Origin: Ktedonobacterales bacterium
GTDB taxonomy: Bacteria > Chloroflexota > Ktedonobacteria > Ktedonobacterales > Ktedonobacteraceae
Direction: 5' to 3'
Assembly (NCBI GenBank): GCA_027451525.1
Contig: DAIDJF010000035.1
Coordinates: 1 to 59,215, forward strand
Length of the DNA: 59,215 nt
A model generated the notes under the pieces. It did not search any database. It worked only from the letters and a program-made list of their open reading frames with translations, and was not told where the DNA came from. Made by a program: the position numbers and the translations under genes. Positions 1 through 8,431 of this stretch are shown here, one piece after another. Every line of letters starts with the position of its first letter. Positions within the stretch are counted from its first letter, which is position 1.

Positions 1-713
1 TTGGGCAATCCGCTCCCTATCTGAATCGTCTCTATGAGCAGGGTTTTCCCGTGGTGATGCTAACTGACCAGGTGTTGCCTGTAGAGGTTTCCTGTCCACT
101 CATTGATGCTGATCATCGCAGCGGCGCATATGAGGCGGTACGGTATCTGCTGCGTCTGGGGCATCGTCGCATCGCTCATATTCACGGTCCCACGACGTTC
201 CGCTCCTCAACGGAGCGTTACGAGGGCTATTGTCAAGCATTACGCGAGGCTGGTATTACGCCTGATCCATCCCTTGTAGTCTATGGCGATTTCAAAGCTC
301 CCACGGGACGCATGTGCGCCGACCAGCTTTTTGCTCTGCCAGAGCGTCCCACTGCGATCTTTTCTAGCAATGACGAGATGGCCTATGGTGTGCTGGTTGC
401 TGCTGAACGGCGTGGACTGCGTATTCCTGGCGATATTGCGCTGGTTGGTTTCGATGATCTGCCCATGTCTGCTCATTTTATCCCATCATTGACCACGGTC
501 CGTCAACCCTTTTATGAAATGGGCGAGCATGCAACACGTTTGCTGCTCTCTACACTTGAAACCCCGCCCGTGCCTTCCAGGAGGGTTGGCCCATCCGCAC
601 CGCGCGAAAATGTAGAAGTGGCGGAGGGACCTGTGCGTGTGCGTCTTGCGACCTCGCTGCTTGTGCGCGAGTCATGCGGCGCGTCGTCTGATACTGCCGT
701 GGGAACCGATTGA
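1..713 (+). CDS. LacI/GalR-family transcriptional regulator, C-terminal part
   Basis: The frame is open from the left edge (codons from base 3), so the gene begins outside the window and its helix-turn-helix is not visible. What remains is the periplasmic-binding-protein-like effector domain of LacI/GalR regulators: a segment ending LGHRRIAHI, then RYEGYCQAL, FSSNDEMAYG and GDIALVGFDD, which are family-typical blocks around the sugar-binding cleft, and a closing TTVRQPFYEMG segment. Such proteins repress sugar-use operons until a small sugar binds. The controlled genes are not identifiable, because the next gene downstream runs in the opposite direction. Confidence 0.9.
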   Translation, partial: GQSAPYLNRLYEQGFPVVMLTDQVLPVEVSCPLIDADHRSGAYEAVRYLLRLGHRRIAHIHGPTTFRSSTERYEGYCQALREAGITPDPSLVVYGDFKAPTGRMCADQLFALPERPTAIFSSNDEMAYGVLVAAERRGLRIPGDIALVGFDDLPMSAHFIPSLTTVRQPFYEMGEHATRLLLSTLETPPVPSRRVGPSAPRENVEVAEGPVRVRLATSLLVRESCGASSDTAVGTD

Positions 714-742
714 TCGTGTCAGCAGGCGGCTTGCGGATATTT

Positions 743-1429
743 TTACGCTCCTAACCGCTCGGCAAGTTCCACCAGAGAGCCGACGACCATCTCCGGTCGC
801 TCGCCGAGCGTATCGAAAAGACCGCCAGAACGATCAATCCATGTCGCTTGCATACCCGCGCTACGTGCCCCCACGATATCAAAAGGGTTGGAGGAGATCA
901 GGCGCACCTCGTGTAGAGGGCGATGCAGACGATTCGCGACAAGCTGATATGTGCCAGGAGCGGGCTTATAGACCTGTATCTCATCGACGCTCACATAGCC
1001 CTGCGGTATCGTATTTTGCATATAGCGTTCCACTTGCGCGTTTTTGAGAATTGCGCTGAGCATGGCAGGAGTGCCGTTTGAGAATACAACCATTGCGTGA
1101 CCAGCGACTTGCAAGCGTTCTAGCCCCTGGATCGTATCAGGAAAAACTTCCAAGTCATCGTATTGTGCCATCAACTGTTGCTTTTGCTCATCTGTCAGTG
1201 GGTGCTGAGTCACCAGGAGGGCGTATTCAAGTGCCTTGCGGGTCACCTGCTCAAAATTCTCATACTGCTCCATTGCTGTCAGGCGGAACGTGTATTCAAG
1301 TTGTTTCTGTCGCCAGAGTTCTGAAGCGCGTTGAGCATCCGGCCCAACATACTGTTCAAGTTGGTGCCCGATACGTAGTGGGTTGACCAGTGTTCCATAC
1401 ATATCAAACGCGAGTGCTTCTTGTGCCAT
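743..1429 (-). CDS. HAD hydrolase, haloacid dehalogenase type II-like
   Basis: A 228-residue HAD-superfamily protein. Asp9 in the DMYGT motif is the expected nucleophile, VVFSNGTP is motif II, the Lys of YKPAPGTYQL is motif III, and the SSNPFDIVGARSAGM block matches the C-terminal signature of (S)-2-haloacid dehalogenases, which hydrolyse the C-halogen bond of short 2-haloacids. Length fits that subfamily. The start is well supported by an AAGGAG ribosome site about 9 bases before the ATG. The substrate is inferred by family only; some relatives act on other small acids. It converges on the LacI-type gene and has no operon partner. Confidence 0.85.
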   Translation of the reverse strand: MAQEALAFDMYGTLVNPLRIGHQLEQYVGPDAQRASELWRQKQLEYTFRLTAMEQYENFEQVTRKALEYALLVTQHPLTDEQKQQLMAQYDDLEVFPDTIQGLERLQVAGHAMVVFSNGTPAMLSAILKNAQVERYMQNTIPQGYVSVDEIQVYKPAPGTYQLVANRLHRPLHEVRLISSNPFDIVGARSAGMQATWIDRSGGLFDTLGERPEMVVGSLVELAERLGA

Positions 1430-1651
1430 GCTCTTCTACTCCTTATCGGTTTTCAATTGGTGTTGTCGGTTTTTGCCGTGATAGACGAGCCGCTATGGAT
1501 TGATAGCTGTTGTAAAATAAGACTGTTGACCACAACGGCAATAGATGATGACCGTATTGTTATTGTAGGTGATGTTTATAACACGAAACAAACCGCGCTC
1601 TGTTGTCAGGCGCACGGATATTGTTTGAGAGCTAGAAAAAAGGGTAATTTG

Positions 1652-1768
1652 ATGGCAAAGAAGAAGACTTTTAGCACGATGGAGATTGTCCTGGTTGGTG
1701 TGTTGCTCGGTTCGCTGATCCTGGCATTTATTCAGGCCCGACAGGAAGAGCAGCGCGCAGAACATTAA
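1652..1768 (+). CDS. Small single-span membrane protein
   Basis: A 38-residue ORF with a basic N-terminus (MAKKKTF), one hydrophobic span at about residues 11-28 (IVLVGVLLGSLILAF) and a charged tail (RQEEQRAEH). This is a typical small membrane protein in the N-in orientation. The open frame runs further upstream to about 1421, but that part reads as non-coding, and a weak AGGG site sits 7 bases before this ATG. A strong terminator follows 21 bases after the stop, which supports transcription of a short mRNA. Function unknown. Confidence 0.5.
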   Translation: MAKKKTFSTMEIVLVGVLLGSLILAFIQARQEEQRAEH

Positions 1769-1789
1769 GCGGGCGCGATACTAAACAAA

Positions 1790-1822
1790 AAAGAGCGCAT
1801 CACTAAGAATGATGCGTTCTTT
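1790..1822 (+). terminator. Intrinsic terminator after small membrane protein
   Basis: A 13-bp stem (AAAGAGCGCATCA paired with TGATGCGTTCTTT, one G-U pair) with a 7-base loop, followed by a T-rich CCTTTTG tract. Confidence 0.75.
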
Positions 1823-1844
1823 CCTTTTGTCTGACTATAAAAAG

Positions 1845-1917
1845 TAGCGGGAACAGGATTCGAACCTGCGACCTCCGGGTTATGAGCCCGACGAGCTAAC
1901 CACTGCTCTATCCCGCG
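1845..1917 (-). tRNA. tRNA-fMet (CAT), initiator type
   Basis: A full cloverleaf reads on the minus strand from CGCGGGA to TCCCGCT plus A73, with a GGTTCGAAT T-loop. The CAT anticodon is at 1882-1884. The anticodon stem carries the three consecutive G-C pairs (GGG/CCC) diagnostic of initiator tRNA, and position 1 is unpaired with 72 (C1 opposite U72). The 3' CCA is not encoded and must be added. It is the downstream member of a tandem pair. Confidence 0.93.
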
Positions 1918-1942
1918 TCGGGTAACAACATTGCTGTTGTGG

Positions 1943-2015
1943 TAGCGGGGAGAGGATTCGAACCTCTGGCCTTTGGGTTATGAGCCCAACGAGCTAACCA
2001 CTGCTCCACCCCGCG
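1943..2015 (-). tRNA. tRNA-fMet (CAT), initiator type, second copy
   Basis: A near-identical cloverleaf with a CGCGGGG/CCCCGCT acceptor stem and the CAT anticodon at 1980-1982. The anticodon stem again has the GGG/CCC pairs of initiator tRNAs, and C1 faces U72. Unlike its neighbour it appears to encode the 3' CCA (bases 1940-1942). It lies directly behind a strong promoter and 25 bases upstream of the other copy, so the two are probably one transcript. Confidence 0.93.
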
Positions 2016-2026
2016 TCGGCTCCTAT

Positions 2027-2055
2027 AGAATACTACAAAGTATCCATCTTGTCAA
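2027..2055 (-). promoter_or_regulatory. Sigma-70-type promoter for the tandem tRNA-fMet genes
   Basis: On the minus strand TTGACA (2050-2055) is separated by exactly 17 bases from TATTCT (2027-2032), which ends 11 bases before the first tRNA. Confidence 0.75.
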
Positions 2056-2213
2056 GAAGCAGAAACTTGTGAACTTGTGTGACAGGTTTTGTTGCTATGC
2101 AATTTGACGCTAGTGGGGAAAACGGGTATAATCGTGCGGATACCGTTCTTAATTATTATCCGTTTGCAGAGAGAGATAACGCTGCTTTTCGCAACTCTTT
2201 AAGGAATGACACA

Positions 2214-3641
2214 ATGCCAAAAATGTATGGGTGGGTGCGTGAGGTTGTGCCCGAAAGTCCGGCAGACCGCGCGGGCCTGCAACCGGGTGATCTGATCCGC
2301 ACGATTAATGGGCATCTGGTCCGCGATCTGGTGGACTACCGCTTTTATGCCGCCGATGAGGAGCTGCTGATTGGCTTTGATCGCCAGCAGGACCAGCACG
2401 AGGTGCGCGTAACGAAAACAATTGATGAAAATCTGGGCGTGCTTTTTGGCGAGGAACCCGCGCCTTTTATCCGCCAATGTGCCAATAAATGCGTCTTCTG
2501 CTTTATTAAGGGACTGCCAGAGCGTTTCTCATCTCAACCTGGCCTGCCGCACGGCATGCGTTCCTCTCTCTATATCAAGGACGATGACTATCGTTATTCA
2601 TTCCTCTTCGGCAACTTTATTACGTTGACCAATCTCAAAGAGTTGGATTGGCAACGCCTGGACGAGCAGAAATTGACGCCGCTCTACGTCTCCGTTCATA
2701 CCACCGAGCCAGACTTGCGGCGTAAGATGGTGGATGGTCCCAGAGCAGGCGAGATCATCGAGCATATTCAACGCCTCGGCAATCTCCATATCACCTGTCA
2801 CACGCAACTTGTGCTCTGCCCCACGATTAACGACGGCGAGCATCTGGAGCGCAGTATTCGCGACCTGACCGCTTTACGCCCTATTGTGGAGTCGATCTCG
2901 GTTGTACCACTTGGTGTGACAAAATATAACAATATGATTAAGACGGGCGATCTGCCGCCGCTACGTCCCTACACGCGCCAAGAAGCTGAAGCGATCATCG
3001 CGCAGGTCGAGGGGTATCAACGCCATTTCGCGGCAACCGAGCCGGATGGCAATCCTTTCGTGTATCTCTCGGACGAGTGGTACTATCTGACTGAACGCGA
3101 TTTTCCGCCCGCGCAGCACTATGGAAGCTACGCGCAGATTGAGAATGGCGTCGGCATGACGCGCTATCTCGTAGATCAGTGGGAACACATGAAACGCCGC
3201 TTGCCCGCGAAACTACCCCAATCGCGCACTGTCACGCTCGTCACGGGGACGATGGCAAGTCCGATTATTGCGCAATTGGCAGCAGATATGCACTCGGTCG
3301 AGAATCTGCACGTGCGTGTTTTGCCTGTTGTCAACAAATTTTTCGGCCCCCAGGTCACGGTCGCTGGTCTGCTCTGCGGACAGGACGTGCTGGACGCGCT
3401 CAAAGCGCAAGAGCATCTGGGCGATCTCATTCTACTCTCGCGTGTGATGCTTGATAACGAGGGTGTACGCTTTCTTGATGATGTCTCTGTCGAGGAGTTC
3501 AAGCAACAATTGGAGCCAGTGCGCGTGGAGTTTGTGCGCAATGCCCCAGAGACGATTGATGCCATTCGCTCTCTGGCTGGTGAAGAGAAGGCCAGAGAGC
3601 GTAACGTGCGTAATCTTGTACGCCTGCAATCGCGCCTTTAA
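2214..3641 (+). CDS. DUF512-family radical SAM protein with PDZ-like N-terminus
   Basis: A 475-residue protein starting at an ATG preceded by AAGGA; the frame extends upstream but without conserved sequence. Residues 5-60 form a PDZ-like segment (VPESPADRAGLQPGDLI, INGHLV). Cys89, Cys93 and Cys96 in CANKCVFCF form a CxxxCxxC cluster as in radical SAM enzymes. The rest matches the DUF512 architecture: YIKDDDYRYSFLFGNF, VSVHTTEP, a VVPLGVTKY segment, and a C-terminal domain with VTGTMASP and VNKFFG. This is a conserved, mostly uncharacterised family in Firmicutes, Chloroflexi and others. The reaction is unknown. Confidence 0.9.
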   Translation: MPKMYGWVREVVPESPADRAGLQPGDLIRTINGHLVRDLVDYRFYAADEELLIGFDRQQDQHEVRVTKTIDENLGVLFGEEPAPFIRQCANKCVFCFIKGLPERFSSQPGLPHGMRSSLYIKDDDYRYSFLFGNFITLTNLKELDWQRLDEQKLTPLYVSVHTTEPDLRRKMVDGPRAGEIIEHIQRLGNLHITCHTQLVLCPTINDGEHLERSIRDLTALRPIVESISVVPLGVTKYNNMIKTGDLPPLRPYTRQEAEAIIAQVEGYQRHFAATEPDGNPFVYLSDEWYYLTERDFPPAQHYGSYAQIENGVGMTRYLVDQWEHMKRRLPAKLPQSRTVTLVTGTMASPIIAQLAADMHSVENLHVRVLPVVNKFFGPQVTVAGLLCGQDVLDALKAQEHLGDLILLSRVMLDNEGVRFLDDVSVEEFKQQLEPVRVEFVRNAPETIDAIRSLAGEEKARERNVRNLVRLQSRL

Positions 3642-3655
3642 AATCCACTTTTCCC

Positions 3656-3690
3656 GCATGGCCCGATATACCGGGCCATGCATGTTTTTA
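3656..3690 (+). terminator. Intrinsic terminator between convergent genes
   Basis: A 10-bp perfect stem (GCATGGCCCG/CGGGCCATGC) with a 6-base loop and a TTTTT tail lies 15 bases after the DUF512 gene. It could also act on the opposing DUF3105 gene. Confidence 0.75.
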
Positions 3691-3698
3691 TGGTGTTT

Positions 3699-4358
3699 TT
3701 AAGCTTGTGGAGTGCCGATGCCACCTGTACAAGCTGCTCCAGGTTCTGGGGTTTGCGCTCCCTGCTCATAGGTGCTGATAAACTGGTCGATGCGCGGGTC
3801 ACTTACGCTGTTTACTTTGAGTTGTACACCCCACGCGCTCAGCACGATAGGAGAAGGCAGGCCAGGGTAGGGCGAGAGCAACACATAGCTATGGCCTCGT
3901 ACCATGCTTTGCAATTGGGTCACGTCACCCGCACTCAGCGAGGGCAGATAGGTAATCCAAACGGCTCCATGCTCCATTGAATGTACGGCATGCTCATTCA
4001 CAATGGGCGTGGTATAGATACCACAGTTTTGCCAGACGGGATCGTGTGGACCACCAACCGGCGGGTTTTGAGGGTAGGTCACTGGACTGGTTGTATGCGT
4101 CCTGCTCAGGTTGCTATAGGTGACGACGCCGCTAATCGGGCTGGCTGCCGCGCTGTTCTGGCTGTTGATGTTTTGAAAGACAAAGAAAGCTACAATAATC
4201 GCAACAATTAATGAGCCAAAGCCCGCCCAGAGTTTCCATGAGCCATTTGCTTGTTTGCTCTGTTGCTTACGCCTATTTTGTGGTAATGGCGTGTTATTCT
4301 GCTGTTGTGTGCGTCTCTCCGCCCGTGTTTTCTTGCGCCGTTGTTGCGCTGTTGTCAT
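3699..4358 (-). CDS. DUF3105-family membrane-anchored protein
   Basis: A 219-residue protein with a very basic N-terminus (QQRRKKTRAERR), one transmembrane segment at about residues 43-64 (LWAGFGSLIVAIIVAFFVF) and an extracytoplasmic domain with DUF3105 hallmarks: PPVGGPHDP, WQNCGIY, HSMEHGAVWITY and a YPGLPSPIVLSAWG segment. The conserved His and Cys residues could bind metal or participate in redox chemistry, but the family has no established function. It is a single gene facing convergent DUF512. Confidence 0.85.
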   Translation of the reverse strand: MTTAQQRRKKTRAERRTQQQNNTPLPQNRRKQQSKQANGSWKLWAGFGSLIVAIIVAFFVFQNINSQNSAAASPISGVVTYSNLSRTHTTSPVTYPQNPPVGGPHDPVWQNCGIYTTPIVNEHAVHSMEHGAVWITYLPSLSAGDVTQLQSMVRGHSYVLLSPYPGLPSPIVLSAWGVQLKVNSVSDPRIDQFISTYEQGAQTPEPGAACTGGIGTPQA

Positions 4359-4462
4359 CTCTCTCCCTCTTTCTCTCGTGGGTATTCGATGCAGATGCGT
4401 ATCTGCCTGTGTTTTGCTGATTATAGCAGAAAAAACTCTGTAGATGATAGTATGTACTGTGG

Positions 4463-5437
4463 TTAACGCAGTATCTGTTCTGGCAAGAATTGATAGAGTT
4501 CTTCAACAGAAGAGACGATCAGATCTGCTCCCCGCTCCTTGTAGAGGTGCAAGTCTTCCTCAGAACTGACGAGGACAGCGGCGACAATGTGTGGTTCGCC
4601 TGCCTGTTGACCTGCGCGATAGTTGCGCACGAGATCGAAATCATCGGCAGTATCGCCAATATAGAGGCCCCCACGCGCTCCCACCTGCTCAATTGCCATA
4701 CGCAGAGCGCGTGGATTGGGCTTGGGGCAGATATCGGCGGGGATAACGAACTCCCACCAGCGTTCGTCGCTATAGGCTTCCATACGTTCCAGGGCACTAT
4801 CAACCTCTGGCCCAACGCGCCCGGTAATCATGCCGAGATGGCGAATACCCGCCTGACGCAGACGATCGGGAAAATCGGGAGTGTAGAGCATCTTTTCAGT
4901 ATGAACGAAGCCCGGCGCATCAGGCAGGTAGCGTGGTTCGTGTCCGAACCAGCGGCGTATACCCTCGGCTCCCCAATACATCTCGTGATAGAGGTCGCCA
5001 ATGACCTGATAGTCTAGACGCGCACTGGCGGGAATGATGGCCTCAACCCACACGCGACCGCCCTGTTCTTGCAGGTGTGCTGTACGCGCTAATGCTGCCC
5101 ATTCTACAATCGTGCGTTCTGCTAGAGATGTGCCATGCCATTCGCGCAGCCGGGCCGTGAAGAGCGAGGAGAGCAGGTAACACATATCCCAGTCGTTATT
5201 AAAGCCGCCTGCCCGTTTGAAGGCATCGACATCGGCAATGGTGAGCAGCGGAATGCCATCCCGCTGGCCCCACTCCAGACCGTGGATAGTTCCTGCCACG
5301 TATTCGGCAACGGCAATATCGGTGGCATGAAATGAGGCTATTGTCGAGATAAGAACGCCATCGACATCAAAAAAAAGCGTATCGAATGGAGGTGAAATAT
5401 CTAAGTCCGGTCGTTTCCATAAGATCGAAGCTGTCAC
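4463..5437 (-). CDS. HAD-superfamily phosphatase-like hydrolase
   Basis: The N-terminal FFDVDGVLI motif supplies the nucleophile Asp and acid/base Asp. The C-terminal half has GMITGR (motif II), CPKPNPRALR (motif III Lys) and YIGDTADDF (motif IV acidic pair), a phosphoglycolate-phosphatase-like arrangement. The middle carries a large cap with many Trp residues. I chose a GTG start because GGAAAGG stands 8 bases before it; the frame continues 18 codons upstream through a less likely ATG. The 324-residue length is longer than a minimal PGP because of the cap. Substrate unknown. Confidence 0.8.
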   Translation of the reverse strand: MTASILWKRPDLDISPPFDTLFFDVDGVLISTIASFHATDIAVAEYVAGTIHGLEWGQRDGIPLLTIADVDAFKRAGGFNNDWDMCYLLSSLFTARLREWHGTSLAERTIVEWAALARTAHLQEQGGRVWVEAIIPASARLDYQVIGDLYHEMYWGAEGIRRWFGHEPRYLPDAPGFVHTEKMLYTPDFPDRLRQAGIRHLGMITGRVGPEVDSALERMEAYSDERWWEFVIPADICPKPNPRALRMAIEQVGARGGLYIGDTADDFDLVRNYRAGQQAGEPHIVAAVLVSSEEDLHLYKERGADLIVSSVEELYQFLPEQILR

Positions 5438-5546
5438 GTAAAAACCTTTCCGCATGAGTGCTAGTGACCTGCATACTGCCCATATGCGCAATTATGCTAC
5501 TGGTATAAACGTATTGGGATAGGGATGGGACACAGCCTTAAAACAA

Positions 5547-5585
5547 AAAGGCGACCACGTGGGATAAACCCATGTGATCGCCTTT
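5547..5585 (-). terminator. Intrinsic terminator after the DUF4177-like gene
   Basis: A 17-bp near-perfect stem (AAAGGCGATCACATGGG on the minus strand) with a 5-base loop, followed by TTGTTTT. It sits 26 bases past the stop codon. Confidence 0.8.
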
Positions 5586-5611
5586 GCCCCATGTTAGGAG
5601 ATGGGATGATA

Positions 5612-5905
5612 TTAAGCGTTTTCGATGTTCGGTCCGCTAGTTTGTGATGGCGCAGCTTCGCTGGCTGCTTGAGGAGCAGGCTCGGCGAAATCGCCCTCTT
5701 GCGCGGGACGTTTGAAGATATAGTAGGCCGAATTTGCGGTCAGGGGTTGGATGCCAACCAGTTCCCAACCTTCGCGGCCCAGGCTATTCATATAACGACG
5801 CGCAAACGTGCTGCGGCGCTCGTTGCCAATCAACGTCTCAAGTCCCTCGCAGGAGATGCGGCCCCGATAATCAATATAGACGACCTTATAGGCCCATTGT
5901 GCCAT
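5612..5905 (-). CDS. DUF4177-like small protein
   Basis: A 97-residue protein beginning MAQWAYKVVYIDYRG and containing LGREGWELVGIQ and an AYYIFKRP strand. This is the WEYKVV...GxxGWELV pattern of DUF4177 proteins, small alpha/beta proteins of unknown role. The C-terminal 30 residues are Ala/Pro/Ser-rich and probably disordered. A GGAAAGGAG ribosome site supports the start, and a strong terminator closes the single-gene transcript. Confidence 0.75.
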   Translation of the reverse strand: MAQWAYKVVYIDYRGRISCEGLETLIGNERRSTFARRYMNSLGREGWELVGIQPLTANSAYYIFKRPAQEGDFAEPAPQAASEAAPSQTSGPNIENA

Positions 5906-6301
5906 GTCGTTGCTCCTTTCCTCTTATACCCTTATTAAAAGCATATTTGTATTGTTTGCTGTACAGGTACTATCAGGCAAAGAACTGTCTGGAGAGAGAG
6001 ACCCGCAACGCCATATCCGATGACGTAACGCACGCTGTTCCGCTCGCCAATTTACTTTTTATTATCACGCCTCGCATGCAGACAATCGAAACTGGCTATG
6101 GATGCACGTGCATAAGAGTCTGATGTTGGGTTCCACAAACAACACCAGATATTCTCGCGGGTCTTCTTCCTTACAGGTGTTCCTCTGCACAGTGGTAAGT
6201 ATACCCGCGTTTTGCTATGAATACGCCGCCAGTTTCGCCAGTTTTTGCAACAGAGCAAATCATGGGGCAGACCTGTTAATTTCTACAGGTGCAGTGTACT
6301 A
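5906..6301. other. Intergenic stretch, no gene recognised
   Basis: About 400 bases between the DUF4177-like gene and the end of the histidine kinase gene. Short open frames here lack ribosome sites and recognisable sequence. A weak 6-bp hairpin (ACCTGT/ACAGGT, about 6269-6288) could end kinase transcription. I see no RNA gene. Confidence 0.4.
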
Positions 6302-7156
6302 TCAGGTGAGTGGCAGCGTGAAGCTAAAGGTTGTGCCTTTAGAGATTTCCGCCTGGCTATCATCGGTCCGTGGTTCCAGGCGTAGCTCGCCGCCGTGTGC
6401 CTCGATAATCGAGCGCGCGATATGTAGACCGAGGCCAACGCCGCGTCGCGTGCCCGCTGTTGCCGCTGGCAAGCGCGAGTAGGGCTGAAAGAGCAGGCCC
6501 ACCTCAGCGGATGGAATGCTTGTGCCTTGATTATGTACGCTCACATGAACTTTGTCGGAGCTAGTCCAGATGCGCACGGTAATCGTTGTTTGCTCATCAG
6601 AGTATTTGATGGCATTATCAAGTAAATTGCCCAGAACTTGCTGAATGCGTCCGCCATCGAAATAGCCCGTCACGGCGGTAGCGGGTGCATCCAAGACCAG
6701 CGTATGGTAAGGAGCAACGGGTCGCATGAGGTCAAGCAACTCGCTCACGAGAACGACAATATCACAGTTTTCGCGTACGAGCGTAAATTTGCCCGATGTG
6801 AGATGCGAAGAGTCGAGCAGATCATTGACGAGCCGTGCCAGACGACGTCCCTGGCTGAAAATGACGTTGCTGGCTCGCTGAATAGATGTGGAGCGTTGCC
6901 GACCATTAGTGTGGTTCGTACTCTTCTCGCTGCTCGTGTTGCTCGTACGTATGAGCATTTGCGCATAACTAATGATGGAGGTGAGAGGACTACGTAATTC
7001 ATGGGCAATCATTGCGGTAAATTGTTCTTTGCGCGCAAGTTGCTCCTGGAGCGCGAGATTAGCTGTAGTAAGTTCGTCAATCTTTTGCTGCAACGCTCGA
7101 ATGGTCTGCTCTGAATCAGCATTTGAGTCCTGCGATGAGTCTTGTTGTACTTGCAT
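6302..7156 (-). CDS. Sensor-less histidine kinase
   Basis: A 284-residue kinase. An N-terminal coiled coil (about 15-44) leads into HisKA with the phospho-acceptor His52 in MIAHELRSPLTS, then HATPase_c with the N box (DNAIKYS) and the GVGLGLHIARS glycine box, ending FSFTLPL. There is no membrane span or sensor domain, so it is a cytoplasmic kinase whose input may come through the coiled coil or a partner. I start at the ATG with AGAGGAG six bases upstream; the frame extends 34 codons further. No response regulator lies adjacent, so the partner is unknown. Confidence 0.88.
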   Translation of the reverse strand: MQVQQDSSQDSNADSEQTIRALQQKIDELTTANLALQEQLARKEQFTAMIAHELRSPLTSIISYAQMLIRTSNTSSEKSTNHTNGRQRSTSIQRASNVIFSQGRRLARLVNDLLDSSHLTSGKFTLVRENCDIVVLVSELLDLMRPVAPYHTLVLDAPATAVTGYFDGGRIQQVLGNLLDNAIKYSDEQTTITVRIWTSSDKVHVSVHNQGTSIPSAEVGLLFQPYSRLPAATAGTRRGVGLGLHIARSIIEAHGGELRLEPRTDDSQAEISKGTTFSFTLPLT

Positions 7157-7298
7157 GTATGTCTCCTCTACACCAGGCATCATCCACACAACAAGCTGAA
7201 CAGGTTGTGTAATTATAGTATACATCCTGACGATGGGGGAATGAATAGGGGAATGCAAGTGTATAGGAGTAATGGGGGGGTCCTATTTCTGCATCTAT

Positions 7299-7517
7299 CT
7301 ACACTTCTTTATCTGGTATCAAACCAAGTTCTTGTAACCCTTCCTGTGCCATCTCGCTTAGTTGGCTGGCATCCAATGTAGGGTCGGCATGCGCGATCAG
7401 ATGACGTAACCGCTCGGCAATTTCCAGGCGCATATAAAAATCGTCGGTCAAAACTAACTCGCCGACTGCAATCTCGATTTGTCGCCGCTGTATCGCGGCC
7501 AATGCTGATTCTGCCAT
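7299..7517 (-). CDS. Small acidic helical protein
   Basis: A 72-residue protein (starts MAESALAAIQRRQIEIAV) predicted to be all helical, with AERLRHLIAHADP and LSEMAQEGLQELG segments. AGAGGA lies 4 bases before this ATG; an in-frame ATG 13 codons upstream is less likely. No family recognised. It is upstream of the histidine kinase on the same strand, with a gap of about 140 bases, so co-transcription is possible but unproven. Confidence 0.6.
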   Translation of the reverse strand: MAESALAAIQRRQIEIAVGELVLTDDFYMRLEIAERLRHLIAHADPTLDASQLSEMAQEGLQELGLIPDKEV

Positions 7518-7556
7518 AGAATCCTCTGTTTCTCTATTTCGAAACGAAACAATCAA

Positions 7557-7651
7557 TCGTAGGGGCGTGATTCATCACGCCCTACCCGTGCGCCAACCCG
7601 CTTGGGAGACCGTGCGACAAGGGACAAGGGCGTGATTCATCACGCCCCTAC
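7557..7651. repeat. Palindromic intergenic repeat (REP-like)
   Basis: Two inverted GGGCGTGAT-TC-ATCACGCC hairpins, each flanked by CGTAGGGG or CCCTACG, separated by about 50 bases. The right half (7601-7651) closely matches 44240-44287, which shows it is a dispersed element. Confidence 0.7.
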
Positions 7652-7653
7652 GA

Positions 7654-8013
7654 TTATGATTGCGCTCCAGTAGCGGCTGGAGCCTTGCTCGTGCTAGACG
7701 AACTATTCTCCGCTGGCTTGGCGGAAGGTGTGCTACTCTCAGCTGTTTTGCTGCCTTCAGCACTACTGCTGCTGGCGGATGTCTCACTTTGCTCTTTTTT
7801 GCCGTTGCTGGAATTGCCATTGCTGGCTGCTAGACCGCTACCATGGTCAGTCTTATAGAAACCGGACCCCTTGAAGACGATTCCGGCTGGATAAAGAACC
7901 CTGCGAATATGGTTGCCACATTCTGGGCAAGTCTGCAATGGTTCATCAGTCATTTTCTGCCACACGTCAAAACGGTGGCTACAAGTTTGACAGAGATACT
8001 CGTATGTTGGCAT
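7654..8013 (-). CDS. FmdB-family zinc ribbon protein
   Basis: A 119-residue protein with the canonical FmdB N-terminus MPTYEYLCQTCSHRF, then CPECG, giving two CxxC pairs (Cys8/11 and about Cys33/36) that bind zinc, followed by the GIVFKGSGFYKTDHG block. FmdB proteins are putative regulators of amidase/formamidase genes, though direct evidence is thin. The last 60 residues are Ser/Ala/Lys low-complexity, longer than the family core. The stop codon abuts a palindromic repeat that may serve as a transcript end. Confidence 0.88.
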   Translation of the reverse strand: MPTYEYLCQTCSHRFDVWQKMTDEPLQTCPECGNHIRRVLYPAGIVFKGSGFYKTDHGSGLAASNGNSSNGKKEQSETSASSSSAEGSKTAESSTPSAKPAENSSSSTSKAPAATGAQS

Positions 8014-8127
8014 CTACCAAATCCCTCTTACTGGTTCAAGCCGTGATAAGTCAAGTTCAAGGCATATTACGGAAAAAACATGCATAGGGACATTTTCCTA
8101 TTGATGCCGATACATTCGTGTGGGAAG

Positions 8128-8226
8128 GAAGCAGGGCGGGGGCTAGCCCCGCCCCTACAATGATACGATGATGCATTTGCATGAAATGTATCATCGTAGG
8201 GGCGACCCTTGCGGTCGTCCTGCTTC
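8128..8226. repeat. Nested palindromic intergenic element
   Basis: Outer arms GAAGCAGG/CCTGCTTC enclose GGGCGGGG-CTAG-CCCGCCC and CGCCCCTAC...ATGATAC paired with GTATCAT...GTAGGGGCG. The last part reads GGGGCGACCCTTGCGGTCG, a motif also present near 44160-44180. The remainder of the 8014-8431 gap holds nothing I recognise. Confidence 0.6.
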
Positions 8227-8431
8227 TCTTACGGATGTGCCAAAATCAATAGATATTTTGTCTCTTTCCTATCAATATAACGCGAATTTCGTCTGCTGTC
8301 AATCGCATAGGAGGACTGCTAGCACTCTCACAAGCGCATATGGCACTGTATTTCCTGGCGAAAGACCTCTTATTAGAAGAAAACATGCATGAGTATAGGG
8401 CTTATTCCAGACTTTCGATGTTAGACAGCAA

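Noticed and set aside
240..1386. Several frames over the LacI-type and HAD genes, both strands
   Set aside because: They overlap clear family proteins, lack ribosome sites and show no recognisable sequence.
1421..1651. N-terminal extension of the small membrane protein at 1652
   Set aside because: The extension overlaps the start of the HAD gene on the other strand and reads as random sequence.
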